64,000 nt of DNA from Klebsiella grimontii. Lineage in GTDB: Bacteria; Pseudomonadota; Gammaproteobacteria; Enterobacterales; Enterobacteriaceae. The stretch's first letter is position 1, and each line of letters starts with the position of its first letter. The position numbers and the translations under genes were made by a program. Below are positions 18,096 to 31,593 of this stretch, piece by piece. Location: positions 1-64,000 of the forward strand of contig NZ_FZTC01000010.1 of assembly GCF_900200035.1 (NCBI RefSeq), in the 5' to 3' direction. Under the pieces are notes generated by a model. That model saw only the letters and a list, made by a program, of their open reading frames with translations, had not been told where the DNA came from and searched no databases.

Positions 18096-19058
18096 TTAAC
18101 CTTCGTCTTGTTTATCGTCAACCAGCGGACTGGCGGCATGTTCAGCGCGGACTTCTTCCTCTGCCAGCGGAGCGGGCTCGACAGGCGCTACGGCTTCAGG
18201 CGCGGTTGCCAGCGGCTGGCCTATTTTGGTGGCCGACAGGCTGTGTAACTGCTCAACCAACGTCACCTGGCCTGGCGCAAATAGGTTGATCACCGTGGAG
18301 CCCAGCTTAAAGCGGCCCATCTCCTGGCCTTTAAGCAGGGCGACGGAGCCTTCGCTATCGCCGGCGGGCCAGGTCCAGCGCTTAATGACGCCTTCACGCG
18401 GCGGCGTCACGGTACCGGACCATACGGTTTCGATGCTGCCGACGATGGTGGCGCCGACGAGGATCTGCGCCATGGGGCCGAATTCAGTATCGAACAGGCA
18501 GATGACGCGCTCGTTGCGGGCAAAAAGATTCGGCACGTTTTGCGCGGTCAGATGGTTCACGGAGAACAGGTCCCCCGGCACGTAGATCATTTCGCGCAGA
18601 ATACCGTTGCACGGCATATGCACGCGGTGGTAATCGCGCGGTGACAGATACGTGGTGACGAAGCTGCCGTTACGAAACAGGTCGGCCATCTGGTAGTTAC
18701 CGGCCAGCAGCGCTTCCAGGCTGTAGTTGTGACCTTTGGCCTGCAAAATTTTGTCGTCTTCAATGGCGCCGAGCTGGCTGATGACGCCATCGGCAGGCAT
18801 CACCAGCACGCTCGGGTCGGTGTTTAACGGACGTACGTCATCGCGCAACGGGCGAACGAAGAAATCGTTAAAGGTGCGGTAGCTGGCGGTGTCAGGCTTT
18901 TGCGCCTCTTTCATATCGACCTTGTAATATTTCACGAACAGATCGATGACCAGCTTTGTCAGCCAGCCTGCTCGCTTGCGCGCACCCCAGCCTGCGAGGC
19001 GGGTGAGCCACAGTTTAGGCAGAATGTATTGCAGTGAAAGTTTAAGATCGTTTAACAA
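18096..19058 (-). CDS. psd: Phosphatidylserine decarboxylase proenzyme
   Basis: 320 aa. It makes phosphatidylethanolamine at the inner membrane. Self-cleavage at LGST (Ser254) generates the pyruvoyl group. The Asp-His-Ser triad is visible as D90 (MPADG), H147 (HRVHMP) and S254. After about residue 288 there is a Pro/Glu/Ala-rich tail of the kind that varies among enterobacteria. First gene of the psd-mscM unit. Confidence 0.97.
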   Translation of the reverse strand: MLNDLKLSLQYILPKLWLTRLAGWGARKRAGWLTKLVIDLFVKYYKVDMKEAQKPDTASYRTFNDFFVRPLRDDVRPLNTDPSVLVMPADGVISQLGAIEDDKILQAKGHNYSLEALLAGNYQMADLFRNGSFVTTYLSPRDYHRVHMPCNGILREMIYVPGDLFSVNHLTAQNVPNLFARNERVICLFDTEFGPMAQILVGATIVGSIETVWSGTVTPPREGVIKRWTWPAGDSEGSVALLKGQEMGRFKLGSTVINLFAPGQVTLVEQLHSLSATKIGQPLATAPEAVAPVEPAPLAEEEVRAEHAASPLVDDKQDEG

Positions 19059-19151
19059 GGTAGCCTCCAGGCCATTATTTGTCGTTCCTGGCCCCGCGCA
19101 ACAGCGGGACCTGAAAAAGGGGGACGATTCTAACGATGCTCAGGTTAAATG

Positions 19152-20213
19152 TCAGTCATCAGATGATGAAAAGCTTTTACGCGTTTTTACCTGTACCTGC
19201 GCCATGCTTTCCAGAATGCGGTGGTAGTTTTCAAATCGGCTTTCGGCGATTTCCCCTTTCTCCACCGCTTCGCGAATGGCGCAGCCCGGGTCAGCGTCGT
19301 GCTTGCAGTCGCGGTATTTGCAACGGCCTAAATAATCATGGAATTCGACAAAGCCGTGGGTGATTTGTTCCGCGTCGAGGTGCCACAGACCGAACTCGCG
19401 TACGCCCGGCGAATCAATCACATCGCCGCCGTGCGGGAAGTGGTACAGGCGCGCGGCCGTGGTGGTGTGTTGCCCCAGTCCTGAGACGTCCGAAACGTCA
19501 TTGGTAAGGATTTGGTCATCATGCAGGCCCAGCAGCGCGTTCAGCAGGCTGGATTTGCCTACCCCGGACTGCCCGGCAAAAATACTGATACGATCGGTGA
19601 GCGCCTCTTCAAGCGGCTTCAGGCCATCCTGCGTGCGGCTGGAAACCATCAATACGCGATAACCAATATGGCGATAAATGTCCATCTGCTCGTTGACGAA
19701 GGCCATGCTCTCCTGATCCAGCAGATCGATCTTGTTGAGTACGATCAGCGGCTCAACGTTCAGCGCTTCGCAGGCCACGAGATAGCGGTCGATAATATTC
19801 GGAGAAAGCTCAGGCAAAATCGCGGAGACAATAACAATCTGATTGATATTGGCGGCGATAGGTTTGACGCCGTCGTAGAAATCCGGACGCGTCAGTACGG
19901 AAGTTCGTTCATGTACGGCCTCGACGATACCCTTGACGTTGACGCCGTCAGCTTCGCTTTTGCCCGGGCGCCAGACCACGCGATCGCCGGTAACCAGCGA
20001 ACGAATAGTTCGGCGAATATTGCAACGGTGGACGCTACCGTCGGCGGATTCGACATCGGCATGCATGCCAAAGCGGCTAATGACGGTCCCTTCGGATTTC
20101 TCACCGAACAGGTTGTCATCAAAATCGGCCTTCTCCGAAGTCGTTTTCAGGCGGCGCTGGTGGTTGGCCTTCACGCGGCGCTGTTGGCCTTTGGAGAGTT
20201 TATTTTTACTCAA
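19152..20213 (-). CDS. rsgA: Ribosome small-subunit-dependent GTPase RsgA
   Basis: Circularly permuted GTPase for late 30S assembly. It has an N-terminal OB domain, a permuted G-domain order (NKID as G4, then P-loop [10 protein letters not shown], then DSPGVREFG), and a C-terminal zinc knuckle ([14 protein letters not shown]). I chose the TTG at 20213 (protein begins [14 protein letters not shown], 353 aa, close to E. coli's 350), preceded by AGGAG 10 nt upstream. The reading frame stays open further upstream but crosses into the divergent orn gene and has no homology there. Confidence 0.96.
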   Translation of the reverse strand: MSKNKLSKGQQRRVKANHQRRLKTTSEKADFDDNLFGEKSEGTVISRFGMHADVESADGSVHRCNIRRTIRSLVTGDRVVWRPGKSEADGVNVKGIVEAVHERTSVLTRPDFYDGVKPIAANINQIVIVSAILPELSPNIIDRYLVACEALNVEPLIVLNKIDLLDQESMAFVNEQMDIYRHIGYRVLMVSSRTQDGLKPLEEALTDRISIFAGQSGVGKSSLLNALLGLHDDQILTNDVSDVSGLGQHTTTAARLYHFPHGGDVIDSPGVREFGLWHLDAEQITHGFVEFHDYLGRCKYRDCKHDADPGCAIREAVEKGEIAESRFENYHRILESMAQVQVKTRKSFSSSDD

Positions 20214-20307
20214 TCGAACTGGCTCCTGGTCGCCCTGTACGGGCAAAACCTCTATGATACACGCTATTTTAGATGAATATAGTGACGTAAGAAGGGTGGA
20301 AAATAAC

Positions 20308-20853
20308 ATGAGTGCAGATGAAAACAACCTGATTTGGATCGATCTTGAAATGACGGGGCTGGATCCGGAGCGCGATCGCATCATCGAAATCGCCACCCTG
20401 GTGACCGACGCGAATCTGAACATTCTGGCGGAAGGGCCGACGATTGCGGTACACCAGTCAGATGCGCAGCTGGCGTTGATGGACGAGTGGAACGTGCGTA
20501 CCCATACCGGCAGCGGGCTGGTGGAGCGGGTGAAGGCGAGCACCCAGGGCGATCGTGAAGCCGAACTGGCGACTATCGAATTCCTCAAAAAATGGGTACC
20601 GGCGGGTAAGTCGCCAATCTGCGGCAATAGCATCGGCCAGGATCGCCGCTTCCTGTTTAAATATATGCCGGAGCTGGAAGCCTATTTTCACTACCGTTAC
20701 CTCGACGTCAGCACGCTGAAAGAGCTGGCTCGTCGCTGGAAACCGGAAATTCTTGACGGTTTTAAGAAACAGGGGACGCACCAGGCGATGGACGATATTC
20801 GCGAGTCGGTCGCGGAACTGGCTTACTACCGCGAGCACTTCATCAAGCTTTAA
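20308..20853 (+). CDS. orn: Oligoribonuclease
   Basis: 181-aa DEDDh 3'-5' exonuclease that finishes RNA decay by cleaving 2-5-mers. The first DEDD motif is IDLEMTGLD (D12, E14), and the later acidic/His motif is [11 protein letters not shown]. The ATG at 20308 follows GGTGGAAAATAAC. Divergent from rsgA (94 bp). Confidence 0.98.
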   Translation: MSADENNLIWIDLEMTGLDPERDRIIEIATLVTDANLNILAEGPTIAVHQSDAQLALMDEWNVRTHTGSGLVERVKASTQGDREAELATIEFLKKWVPAGKSPICGNSIGQDRRFLFKYMPELEAYFHYRYLDVSTLKELARRWKPEILDGFKKQGTHQAMDDIRESVAELAYYREHFIKL

Positions 20854-20858
20854 TGTTT

Positions 20859-20885
20859 ATGCCGGGGCCAGAAGCGCCCCGGCAT
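20859..20885. terminator. Bidirectional terminator after orn
   Basis: ATGCCGGGG (20859-20867) / CCCCGGCAT (20877-20885), a 9-bp perfect stem between the convergent orn and binding-protein genes. Confidence 0.7.
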
Positions 20886-20894
20886 GACGTCTGA

Positions 20895-21626
20895 TTATTT
20901 AAACCACTTCTGTTCCATCGCCTGGAATTCCGGCGAGGCCTTTACGACATCCAGAGCGGCATTGAGGTTATTCAGCAGCTCAGGATCGTCTTTACGTACC
21001 GCAATGGCGTACTGCTTACCGTAGTAGCCGGGATCCGTGGCGCGTTCGTCCATCATGGCGTAGTCGGGGTTATCCTGGAGCCATTTCGTTAACGTCTCCT
21101 GATCGCCCATCACGCCGCTAATCACGCCTTCTTTAAGCGCGCGCAGGGCGCTTTCGTCGCTGTCGTAAGGCACCGCATGCACGGCTTTTTGTTTGTCCCG
21201 CAGATAGCGCTGATGAAGGGTGCCTTTCACGACGCCGAGTTTTTTATCCTTCAGATCGGCAAAGGTATGGGCGGCGTCTTTCGCTGTGACCACTACGCCG
21301 GACAGCGCCTGACGATAGGGATGGCTGAACGCGACCTGTTTTTCCCGCATCGGAATCACTTCGATACCGGCAATCACGGCGTCGAATTTCTTAAAGCGCA
21401 GCGCCGGGATGAGGGTATCGAACCCCTGGGGAGTAAATTTGCATTCAACCTGCATCTGCTTGCACAGCGCATTGGCCAGGTCGATATCAAAACCCGTGGG
21501 TTGGTTTTTGCCACTGACGGTTTCAAACGGCGGATTGGCCGTCGTTGTCCCAAAATGTAGCGTTGTTGCCGATGCTGTTCCTGTGGCAAGCGTGGCCAGC
21601 AGCAGGACGGTAAGCGCTTTTTTCAT
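20895..21626 (-). CDS. Periplasmic amino-acid-type ABC transporter binding protein
   Basis: 243-aa secreted protein: signal peptide ending TGTASA-TTLHFG, then the type 2 periplasmic-binding fold of the SBP_bac_3 (ArtJ/HisJ/GlnH-like) family, with PTGFDIDLANALC, GFDTLIPALRFKKFDAVIAG and the inter-lobe segment SHPYRQALSGVVV. It most resembles arginine/polar amino acid binders. No permease or ATPase gene lies next to it, so it either borrows another transporter's membrane parts or acts as an orphan. The ATG at 21626 follows AGGGAAATAAA. The gene is absent at this place in E. coli. Ligand unknown. Confidence 0.85.
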   Translation of the reverse strand: MKKALTVLLLATLATGTASATTLHFGTTTANPPFETVSGKNQPTGFDIDLANALCKQMQVECKFTPQGFDTLIPALRFKKFDAVIAGIEVIPMREKQVAFSHPYRQALSGVVVTAKDAAHTFADLKDKKLGVVKGTLHQRYLRDKQKAVHAVPYDSDESALRALKEGVISGVMGDQETLTKWLQDNPDYAMMDERATDPGYYGKQYAIAVRKDDPELLNNLNAALDVVKASPEFQAMEQKWFK

Positions 21627-21822
21627 TTTATTTCCCTGGTTATCATCGTTGTTGACCGTCAGCGGGCGATATCCGCCTGTAAACTTGAGCGATTTTGCGC
21701 CTTTAGCGAGCCCGGAAAAAGTCATTTTGCGGCATTTGCTGTTTATTTAGACAAACCAGGCCTGGATGTGGTGATAAAGTGGTCACTTAAACCAAAAACG
21801 AAAAAAATTGCGTTCAGGGGGG

Positions 21823-21860
21823 TTGCAGCTAAATCGAATTCTCGTATAATGCGCCTCCCG
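21823..21860 (+). promoter_or_regulatory. Promoter of the tRNA-Gly cluster
   Basis: TTGCAG (21823-21828), a 16-bp spacer, TATAAT (21845-21850), and the G+C-rich discriminator GCGCCTCCCG (21851-21860) typical of stringently controlled stable-RNA promoters. The first tRNA starts about 53 bp downstream. Confidence 0.8.
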
Positions 21861-21912
21861 TGACGAAGCAGAAATGCAAATCACGACGCCATAGAAATAT
21901 GGCCAGAAGTAT

Positions 21913-21988
<76 letters not shown>

Positions 21989-22012
21989 AAAATTTGAAAG
22001 TACCACACCCAA

Positions 22013-22088
<76 letters not shown>

Positions 22089-22112
22089 AAATTTGAAAGT
22101 TACCACACCCAA

Positions 22113-22188
<76 letters not shown>

Positions 22189-22200
22189 AAATTTCTTCTC

Positions 22201-22458
22201 ATATCCAGTTTATCCACAGCGCAACTACGCGTCATGAATGCTTTTCGCGATGTCCTGAAAATACTGTGAACAGAGTTATCCACAGGTTAGTCTTTCGTCT
22301 TTTCTCAGAAAAACACTTCACTATGTAAATAGTATTTTTATATATAACTGAAATATAAGAATTAAATTTCATTTCAAAGTGTTAATCCGATCACTTGACG
22401 AACGTCTGCCCGTTGAAACGCAATGTGTTTTTATTTTTATTCACACCCTGTGAATGAA
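22201..22458. promoter_or_regulatory. DnaA-box cluster, candidate datA locus
   Basis: Non-coding 260 bp between glyY and queG. It contains two perfect DnaA boxes TTATCCACA (22210-22218 and 22276-22284), one TTATTCACA (22437-22445), and a one-mismatch box on the other strand (22449-22457), separated by an A+T-rich stretch (about 22320-22375) that could bend or bind IHF. In E. coli the DnaA-titrating, DnaA-ATP-hydrolysing locus datA lies at this same position beside glyVXY. Assignment rests on position plus boxes; an IHF site was not pinned down. Confidence 0.7.
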
Positions 22459-23596
22459 TCAGGCGTCGCGCGGTAGTCCTTTTTCAACCACCCTGACCAG
22501 CCGTAGCTTCTTGGGCAATTGCACCTCAACCACATTGGCATTTCGTTTTGCCATTTGCTGCGTCATCGCCCACTCGATGTGTTCATCGAGAAGTGGGTGC
22601 TCACCCCGGCGGCTCTCCAGCGCTTTGAGGTTGGCTTCATCCCAGGGCGCATTGCCCAGCGCGACAGCGATATTACGTAGCCAGCGCAGATGGCCAATAC
22701 GGCGAATAGCCGATCCCTCCGTCACTTTTAGAAAATATGACTCGCTCCAGGTGAAAAGCTCCAGTAACTCAGGGGCATGCAGCGCCTTGCGCGGGCTGAA
22801 ATCATCTTCATCGGTCAGCTGCGCGAAGCGGTTCCACGGGCAAATCAGCTGGCAATCATCGCAGCCGTAAATGCGGTTACCGATCAGCGGGCGGAACTCT
22901 TCCGGGATGGCGCCTTCCAGTTCAATCGTCAGATAGGAGATACAGCGCCGGGCGTCGACGGTATAGGGCTCGACGATGGCGCCGGTTGGGCAGATAGTCA
23001 TGCAGGCCACGCAGCGCCCGCACTCTTCCTCGACGGGTTGGTCGATGGGAAGAGGGAGGTCGATAAGCAGCTCGCCGAGGAAAAAGAACGAGCCGGCATC
23101 GCGGCTGAGGATAAGTGAGTGCTTACCTGTCCATCCCAGCCCCGCTTTTTCGGCTAAAGGGCGTTCAAGAATCGGCGCGGAATCGACAAAGGGTCTAAAA
23201 TTGAGCGAAGCACACTGCGCCTGAATCATCTCACCTAATTTTTTCAGGCGATGACGTAACAGCTTATGATAGTCCCTTCCGAGGGCGTAACGGCTAACGT
23301 AACCCCGCGCGGGATCTTTCAGGGTGCGGGCGAATGCGGCATTAGCGGGCAGATAGTTCATCCTCACGCTAATCACGCGTAAGGTACCGGGCTGGAGTTC
23401 ATGAGGGCGCGCGCGCATCATGCCGTGGCGCGCCATCCACTCCATTTCGCCGTGGTATTGTTTATCCAGCCACGCCTGTAGTTTAGGTTCGCTGGCGCTG
23501 AGATCGGTATCGGTAATACCGACCTGCTGGAACCCCAGCTCTGTGCCCCACTGTTTGATTTGCTGCGCTAAATGATTGAGATCGAGGGGCTGTGAC

Positions 23597-23598
<2 letters not shown>
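22459..23598 (-). CDS. queG: Epoxyqueuosine reductase QueG
   Basis: 379-aa cobalamin- and Fe-S-dependent enzyme for the last step of queuosine synthesis in tRNA. Two [4Fe-4S] motifs are visible (CGRCVACMTICPTGAI and CDDCQLICPWN), followed by a HEAT-like C-terminal part (GHLRWLRNIAVALGN). The ATG at 23598 gives the E. coli start MSQPLDLNHLAQQIKQWG and overlaps the divergent nnr start. Confidence 0.97.
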
Positions 23599-25577
<1,979 letters not shown>

Positions 25578-25593
25578 CCTGAAGGACGACGGG

Positions 25594-26922
25594 ATGATGT
25601 ATCGCTTAACCAGTTGGCTGGCCGCCGCGCTGATGCTGTTCAGCATTCAGGCCACTGCGGCAAGTTTATCCGATATCCAGGTCTCAAATGGCGATCGGCA
25701 GGCCCGCATTACCATTAGTTTTATCGGCGAGCCTGAGTATTCGTTTAGCCCCCAGGGCAAACGCATCGTGGCGCTGGATATTAAACAGACCGGCGTACTC
25801 CAGGGGCTACCGCTGCAGTTTAGCGGTAATAATCTGGTAAAAAGTATTCGTTCCGGGACGCCGCAGGATACGCAGTCGCTGCGCCTGCTGGTGGATTTAA
25901 CTGCCGATGGCAAAACCCGCGCGGTGAAACAGCAGAACGGCTCTAACTACACCGTGGTGTTTACGATTAACGCCGACGCACCGCCGCCACCGCCGCAGCC
26001 AGTGGTGGTTAGACAGGCGGAAAGGCCCATGGCGCAGCCCGTGCGTCCGAGCGAACCCGCACGCAACCCGTTTAAAGCCGATAACGACCGGCTCACCGCG
26101 GTGACCAGCACCAGTAGCGTAACGCGTCCCGCGGCGCGTACCGTTTCTGGCGACGACAAAGTGATTATCGCCATTGACGCCGGCCACGGCGGCCAGGATC
26201 CGGGGGCCATTGGCCCGAACGGCACGAAAGAGAAGAACGTGACCATTGCTATTGCGCGTAAGCTCCGCGCGCTGCTGAATGCCGATCCGCAGTTCAGGCC
26301 CGTTCTGACGCGCGACGGCGATTACTTTATTTCAGTCATGGGACGATCTGACGTCGCGCGTAAGCAAAACGCCAATTTCCTTGTCTCCATTCACGCCGAC
26401 GCTGCGCCGAATCGCGATGCAACCGGAGCCTCGGTTTGGGTACTTTCCAACCGCCGCGCGAACAGCGAAATGGCCGGCTGGCTCGAACAACATGAGAAGC
26501 AGTCCGAGCTGCTGGGCGGCGCGGGTGATGTGCTGGCCAATAGCCAGTCGGACCCTTACCTGAGCCAGGCGGTGCTGGATTTACAGTTCGGCCATTCCCA
26601 GCGCGTCGGGTATGATGTGGCGACCAATGTGCTGAGCCAGCTGCAGCGTATCGGCGATTTACATAAGCGTCGTCCTGAGCACGCCAGCCTCGGCGTACTG
26701 CGTTCGCCGGATATCCCGTCGATCCTTGTCGAAACGGGTTTTATCAGTAATACCGGCGAAGAGCGGCTGCTGGGCAGCGATGCCTATCAGCAGCAGGTCG
26801 CAGAAGCGATTTATAACGGTCTGCGTAACTACTTTATGCAGCATCCTCTGCAATCCGCGCCGCGCGGGGCAGCCGCGCAGACCGCCAGCGCAGGTTCGTC
26901 TGATGGGACGTTGTTAAATTAA
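25594..26922 (+). CDS. amiB: N-acetylmuramoyl-L-alanine amidase AmiB
   Basis: 442 aa: signal peptide, N-terminal AMIN domain ([18 protein letters not shown]) for septal targeting, Pro-rich linker (PPPPPQP), and zinc amidase_3 domain with ligand-bearing [24 protein letters not shown] and LVETGFISN. It splits septal peptidoglycan under EnvC control. I took the first of two adjacent ATGs (25594), matching E. coli MMYR. An in-frame upstream extension would lie inside tsaE. Confidence 0.96.
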   Translation: MMYRLTSWLAAALMLFSIQATAASLSDIQVSNGDRQARITISFIGEPEYSFSPQGKRIVALDIKQTGVLQGLPLQFSGNNLVKSIRSGTPQDTQSLRLLVDLTADGKTRAVKQQNGSNYTVVFTINADAPPPPPQPVVVRQAERPMAQPVRPSEPARNPFKADNDRLTAVTSTSSVTRPAARTVSGDDKVIIAIDAGHGGQDPGAIGPNGTKEKNVTIAIARKLRALLNADPQFRPVLTRDGDYFISVMGRSDVARKQNANFLVSIHADAAPNRDATGASVWVLSNRRANSEMAGWLEQHEKQSELLGGAGDVLANSQSDPYLSQAVLDLQFGHSQRVGYDVATNVLSQLQRIGDLHKRRPEHASLGVLRSPDIPSILVETGFISNTGEERLLGSDAYQQQVAEAIYNGLRNYFMQHPLQSAPRGAAAQTASAGSSDGTLLN

Positions 26923-26932
26923 GGAGACGGCC

Positions 26933-28828
26933 ATGCCGATACAGGTTCTACCGCCGCAGCTCGCCAACCAGATTGCCGCAGGTGAAGTGGTGGAACGACC
27001 GGCGTCGGTGGTCAAAGAGCTGGTGGAAAATAGCCTCGATGCCGGGGCGACGCGCATCGACATTGATATTGAGCGCGGCGGGGCGAAGTTAATCCGCATT
27101 CGCGATAACGGCTGCGGCATTAAAAAAGACGAGCTGGCGCTGGCGCTGGCCCGTCACGCCACCAGTAAAATTGCTTCGCTGGACGACCTTGAGGCGATCA
27201 TTAGCCTCGGCTTTCGCGGCGAAGCTCTGGCCAGTATCAGCTCAGTGGCTCGCCTGACGTTGACCTCGCGTACCGAGGATCAGCAGGAGGCCTGGCAGGC
27301 CTATGCCGAAGGGCGCGATCAGGCGGTCACCGTGAAGCCGGCGGCGCACCCGGTGGGGACAACGCTGGAAGTGCTGGATCTGTTTTATAACACCCCCGCC
27401 CGGCGCAAATTTATGCGCACCGAAAAAACCGAATTTGGCCATATCGACGAGATCGTCCGGCGCATCGCGCTGGCGCGTTTCGACGTCACTATCAACCTCA
27501 GCCACAATGGTAAAGTCGTGCGCCAGTACCGGGCGGTATCGCAGGACGGCCAGCGCGAGCGGCGTCTGGGCGCGATCTGCGGTTTGCCATTTCTCGAACA
27601 CGCGCTGGCGATTGAGTGGCAGCATGGGGATCTTACCCTCAGCGGCTGGGTGGCCGATCCTCTGCATACCAATCCGACGCTGGCGGAGATTCAATATTGC
27701 TACGTCAATGGGCGGATGATGCGCGATCGCCTGATTAATCACGCGATTCGTCAGGCCTGTGAAGACAAACTGGGGGCCGATCAGCAGCCTGCTTTTGTGC
27801 TGTACCTGAAGATAGATCCGCATCAGGTGGATGTGAACGTCCACCCGGCCAAACATGAAGTGCGTTTTCATCAATCGCGCCTGGTGCACGATTTTATCTA
27901 TCAGGGCGTGCTGAGCGTCCTGCAGCAGCAGCTGGAGGTGCCGTTGGCAAAAGAGGGCGATGAGCCCGCGCTGCGGCAGGTGCCGGAAAATCGCGTTGCG
28001 GCAGGCGGCAATCATTTTGCCCAGCCGGCGGTCGTGCGTGAAAACGCGGCTCCCCGATATCGTGATGAGCCCGCCGCGCCGCGCTTTAACGCTGGCGGTT
28101 CGCGAGAACCTGCCGCCTCGGGGTCATCTTCAACTGGCGGAGCCGGCTGGCCGCATGCGCAGCCAGGCTATCAAAAACAGCAGGGTGCGCTCTACCGCCA
28201 ACTGCTGGATACTCCTGCCGCGGAGCGCAAACACAAATCTCCCGCACCGGCGGCGGAAGGCCTGTCAGGTCATAGCCAAAGCTTTGGCCGCGTGCTGACC
28301 ATTATCGATAGCGACTGCGCGCTGCTGGAGCGCGACGGTAAGTTAGCGCTGCTGGCCCTGCCGGTCGCTGAGCGCTGGCTGCGCCAGGCGCAGCTGACGC
28401 CGGGCGCAGAGGCGGTTTGCGCCCAACCGTTGCTTATCCCGCTACGGATAAAAGTGTCCGAAGAGGAAAAAGACGCGCTCAAGCAGGCGCAGTCGGCGCT
28501 GGCAGAGGTCGGGATTGAACTCCAGTCCGATGCGCACCACGTGACGATCCGCGCAGTGCCTTTACCCTTAAGACAACAAAATTTACAAATCTTGATTCCT
28601 GAACTGATAGGCTACCTGGCGCAGCAAAAAACCGTCGACGTCGGCAATATTGCTCAGTGGATGGCGCGTAACCTGGCGAGCGAACATGCGCAGTGGAATA
28701 TGGCGCAGGCGATTGCCGTCCTGGCGGATATTGAGCGCTTATGTCCGCAGCTGGTTAAAGCGCCGCCGGGTGGTCTGTTACAACCTGTTGATTTACATTC
28801 GGCGATGAATGCCCTGAAAGATGAGTGA
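26933..28828 (+). CDS. mutL: DNA mismatch repair protein MutL
   Basis: GHKL ATPase that links MutS to MutH and UvrD. The motifs [19 protein letters not shown] and [10 protein letters not shown] are in the N-terminal domain (1-335), followed by a variable linker (about 336-435) and a C-terminal dimerisation domain. The protein is 631 aa, longer than the roughly 615 of E. coli; the extra length is in the Ala/Gly/Pro/Ser-rich linker. No endonuclease motif is present, as expected in a MutH organism. It lies 10 bp after amiB and overlaps miaA by 8 bp. Confidence 0.97.
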   Translation: MPIQVLPPQLANQIAAGEVVERPASVVKELVENSLDAGATRIDIDIERGGAKLIRIRDNGCGIKKDELALALARHATSKIASLDDLEAIISLGFRGEALASISSVARLTLTSRTEDQQEAWQAYAEGRDQAVTVKPAAHPVGTTLEVLDLFYNTPARRKFMRTEKTEFGHIDEIVRRIALARFDVTINLSHNGKVVRQYRAVSQDGQRERRLGAICGLPFLEHALAIEWQHGDLTLSGWVADPLHTNPTLAEIQYCYVNGRMMRDRLINHAIRQACEDKLGADQQPAFVLYLKIDPHQVDVNVHPAKHEVRFHQSRLVHDFIYQGVLSVLQQQLEVPLAKEGDEPALRQVPENRVAAGGNHFAQPAVVRENAAPRYRDEPAAPRFNAGGSREPAASGSSSTGGAGWPHAQPGYQKQQGALYRQLLDTPAAERKHKSPAPAAEGLSGHSQSFGRVLTIIDSDCALLERDGKLALLALPVAERWLRQAQLTPGAEAVCAQPLLIPLRIKVSEEEKDALKQAQSALAEVGIELQSDAHHVTIRAVPLPLRQQNLQILIPELIGYLAQQKTVDVGNIAQWMARNLASEHAQWNMAQAIAVLADIERLCPQLVKAPPGGLLQPVDLHSAMNALKDE

Positions 28829-29771
28829 TGTAACCGAGGCAAGCCTGCCTAAGGCAATATTTTTAATGGGCCCGACGGCCTCTGGTAAAACCGCATTGGC
28901 GATCGCCTTACGTAAAGTTTTGCCAGTAGAGTTGATTAGCGTTGATTCAGCCCTCATTTATCGAGGAATGGACATCGGCACGGCCAAGCCGGATGCCGCG
29001 GAGCTAAGCGCTGCGCCGCATCGGCTGCTGGATATTCTTGATCCGGCTGAAGCTTATTCCGCGGCGGATTTTCGTCGTGATGCGCTGGCTGAGATGGCTG
29101 ATATTGTTGCCGCCGGGCGTATTCCGCTACTGGTTGGCGGAACGATGTTGTATTTCAAGGCGTTGTTGGAAGGATTGTCGCCTCTACCCTCGGCTGACCC
29201 TGAGGTCAGGGCCAGGATCGAGCAACAGGCCGCAGAGCAAGGATGGAACGCGTTGCACCAGCAGCTACAGGAAATTGATCCGGTTGCCGCCGCGCGTATT
29301 CATCCAAATGATCCGCAAAGACTTTCCCGAGCACTGGAAGTTTTTTTCATTTCGGGTAAAACTTTAACGGAGCTGACGCAAACGTCAGGTGATGCTCTGC
29401 CGTATAAGGTGCACCAGTTCGCCATCGCCCCGGCGAGCCGTGAACTGCTCCATCAACGCATAGAACAGCGTTTTCATCAGATGTTGGCTTCAGGTTTTGA
29501 AGCAGAAGTGCGGGCGCTTTTTGCCCGGGGAGATTTGCATACGGATATGCCTTCCATTCGTTGTGTCGGATATCGCCAGATGTGGTCGTACCTAAATGGC
29601 GAGATCCCGTATGATGAAATGGTTTATCGAGGTGTTTGCGCCACGAGACAGTTGGCTAAACGTCAGGTTACCTGGCTGCGCGGTTGGGAAGGTATTCACT
29701 GGTTAGACAGTGAACAACCTGAACAAGCGTTCAACAAAGTATTACAGGTTGTTGGTGCTAGCCTGGACTGA
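28821..29771 (+). CDS. miaA: tRNA dimethylallyltransferase MiaA
   Basis: 316 aa. P-loop [15 protein letters not shown]; substrate motifs [18 protein letters not shown] and RHLLDILDP-like ([10 protein letters not shown]). It adds the dimethylallyl group to A37 of tRNAs reading U-initial codons. Same length as E. coli MiaA. Confidence 0.98.
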   Translation: MSDVTEASLPKAIFLMGPTASGKTALAIALRKVLPVELISVDSALIYRGMDIGTAKPDAAELSAAPHRLLDILDPAEAYSAADFRRDALAEMADIVAAGRIPLLVGGTMLYFKALLEGLSPLPSADPEVRARIEQQAAEQGWNALHQQLQEIDPVAAARIHPNDPQRLSRALEVFFISGKTLTELTQTSGDALPYKVHQFAIAPASRELLHQRIEQRFHQMLASGFEAEVRALFARGDLHTDMPSIRCVGYRQMWSYLNGEIPYDEMVYRGVCATRQLAKRQVTWLRGWEGIHWLDSEQPEQAFNKVLQVVGASLD

Positions 29772-29851
29772 ACGTGTACAATTGAACAGGTATCGTGCGT
29801 AATTTTTTTAAGAATCGTAAGGTTCTGAGTACAAAACAAGCATACATATAA

Positions 29852-30172
<321 letters not shown>

Positions 30173-30247
30173 GGCAGAAGCTGTTTTTCCACGTCGGGGA
30201 GCCAGGTTTTCTGCGTTCCCCGCTGGTATTTTATAAGGGGTTTACGC

Positions 30248-31528
30248 TTGTTTGACCGTTATGATGCCGGTGAGCAGGCGGTACTGGTACACATCTATTT
30301 TTCGCAAGACAAAGATATGGAAGATCTCCAGGAGTTTGAAACTCTGGCCTCTTCCGCCGGTGTCGAAGCAATGCAGGTGATTACCGGTAGCCGTAAAGCA
30401 CCGCACCCGAAGTATTTTGTTGGTGAAGGTAAAGCTGTCGAAATAGCGGAAGCCGTCAAAGCGACCGGAGCATCGGTCGTGCTCTTCGATCATGCCCTGA
30501 GTCCGGCTCAGGAACGAAACCTGGAGCGCTTATGCGAATGTCGGGTTATCGATCGTACCGGCCTGATTTTAGATATTTTTGCCCAGCGAGCGCGTACCCA
30601 CGAAGGGAAACTGCAGGTCGAGCTGGCGCAGCTGCGTCACATGGCGACTCGCCTCGTTCGCGGCTGGACCCACCTTGAAAGACAGAAAGGCGGGATTGGT
30701 TTGCGCGGCCCGGGTGAAACCCAGCTCGAAACTGACCGCCGTTTGCTGCGTAACCGTATTATGCAGATCCTGGCGCGGCTGGAAAAAGTTGAAAAACAGC
30801 GCGAGCAGGGACGGCGTTCACGCGCCAAAGCCGATATTCCTACCGTGTCGCTGGTCGGTTATACCAACGCCGGTAAATCCACGTTGTTCAACCAGATAAC
30901 TGAAGCCGAGGTCTATGCTGCGAACCAGCTGTTCGCCACTCTGGATCCGACGCTGCGCCGCATTGACGTCCCTGATGTTGGCGAAACCGTACTGGCGGAT
31001 ACCGTAGGTTTTATCCGCCACCTGCCGCACGACCTGGTGGCCGCGTTTAAAGCGACGCTCCAGGAGACGCGCCAGGCGACGCTGCTGCTGCATATTATTG
31101 ATGCGGCCGATGTGCGTGTGCAGGAAAACATTGACGCGGTAAATACGGTGCTCGCGGAGATCGAGGCCGATGAGATCCCGACGCTGCTGGTTATGAATAA
31201 AATCGACATGCTGGATGATTTTGAGCCGCGTATCGATCGAGATGAAGAAAATAAACCGATTCGGGTCTGGCTTTCCGCCCAGACCGGGGTTGGCGTACCG
31301 CTGCTTTTTCAGGCTTTGACGGAACGGCTTTCTGGTGAAGTGGCGCAGCACACGCTGCGCCTGCCACCGCAGGAAGGCCGGTTGAGAAGCCGGTTCTATC
31401 AGCTTCAGGCGATAGAGAAAGAGTGGATGGAGGATGACGGTAGCGTTGGTCTGCAGGTGCGCATGCCGATCGTTGACTGGCGTCGCCTCTGTAAACAAGA
31501 GCCAGCGCTGGTTGAATACGTGATTTGA
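30248..31528 (+). CDS. hflX: Ribosome-rescue GTPase HflX
   Basis: 426 aa. An N-terminal HflX nucleotide-binding domain is followed by a G domain with P-loop GYTNAGKSTLF, DTVGF and NKID. HflX splits stalled 70S ribosomes after heat stress. The start is TTG at 30248, following AAGGGG, as in E. coli. It lies 75 bp after hfq in the same superoperon. Confidence 0.97.
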   Translation: MFDRYDAGEQAVLVHIYFSQDKDMEDLQEFETLASSAGVEAMQVITGSRKAPHPKYFVGEGKAVEIAEAVKATGASVVLFDHALSPAQERNLERLCECRVIDRTGLILDIFAQRARTHEGKLQVELAQLRHMATRLVRGWTHLERQKGGIGLRGPGETQLETDRRLLRNRIMQILARLEKVEKQREQGRRSRAKADIPTVSLVGYTNAGKSTLFNQITEAEVYAANQLFATLDPTLRRIDVPDVGETVLADTVGFIRHLPHDLVAAFKATLQETRQATLLLHIIDAADVRVQENIDAVNTVLAEIEADEIPTLLVMNKIDMLDDFEPRIDRDEENKPIRVWLSAQTGVGVPLLFQALTERLSGEVAQHTLRLPPQEGRLRSRFYQLQAIEKEWMEDDGSVGLQVRMPIVDWRRLCKQEPALVEYVI

Positions 31529-31593
31529 CCTTGCAGCTTGCCTGAAGATATTAACCCCTGTGGGGATATCAAAAACAAATATGGAGCATATAC

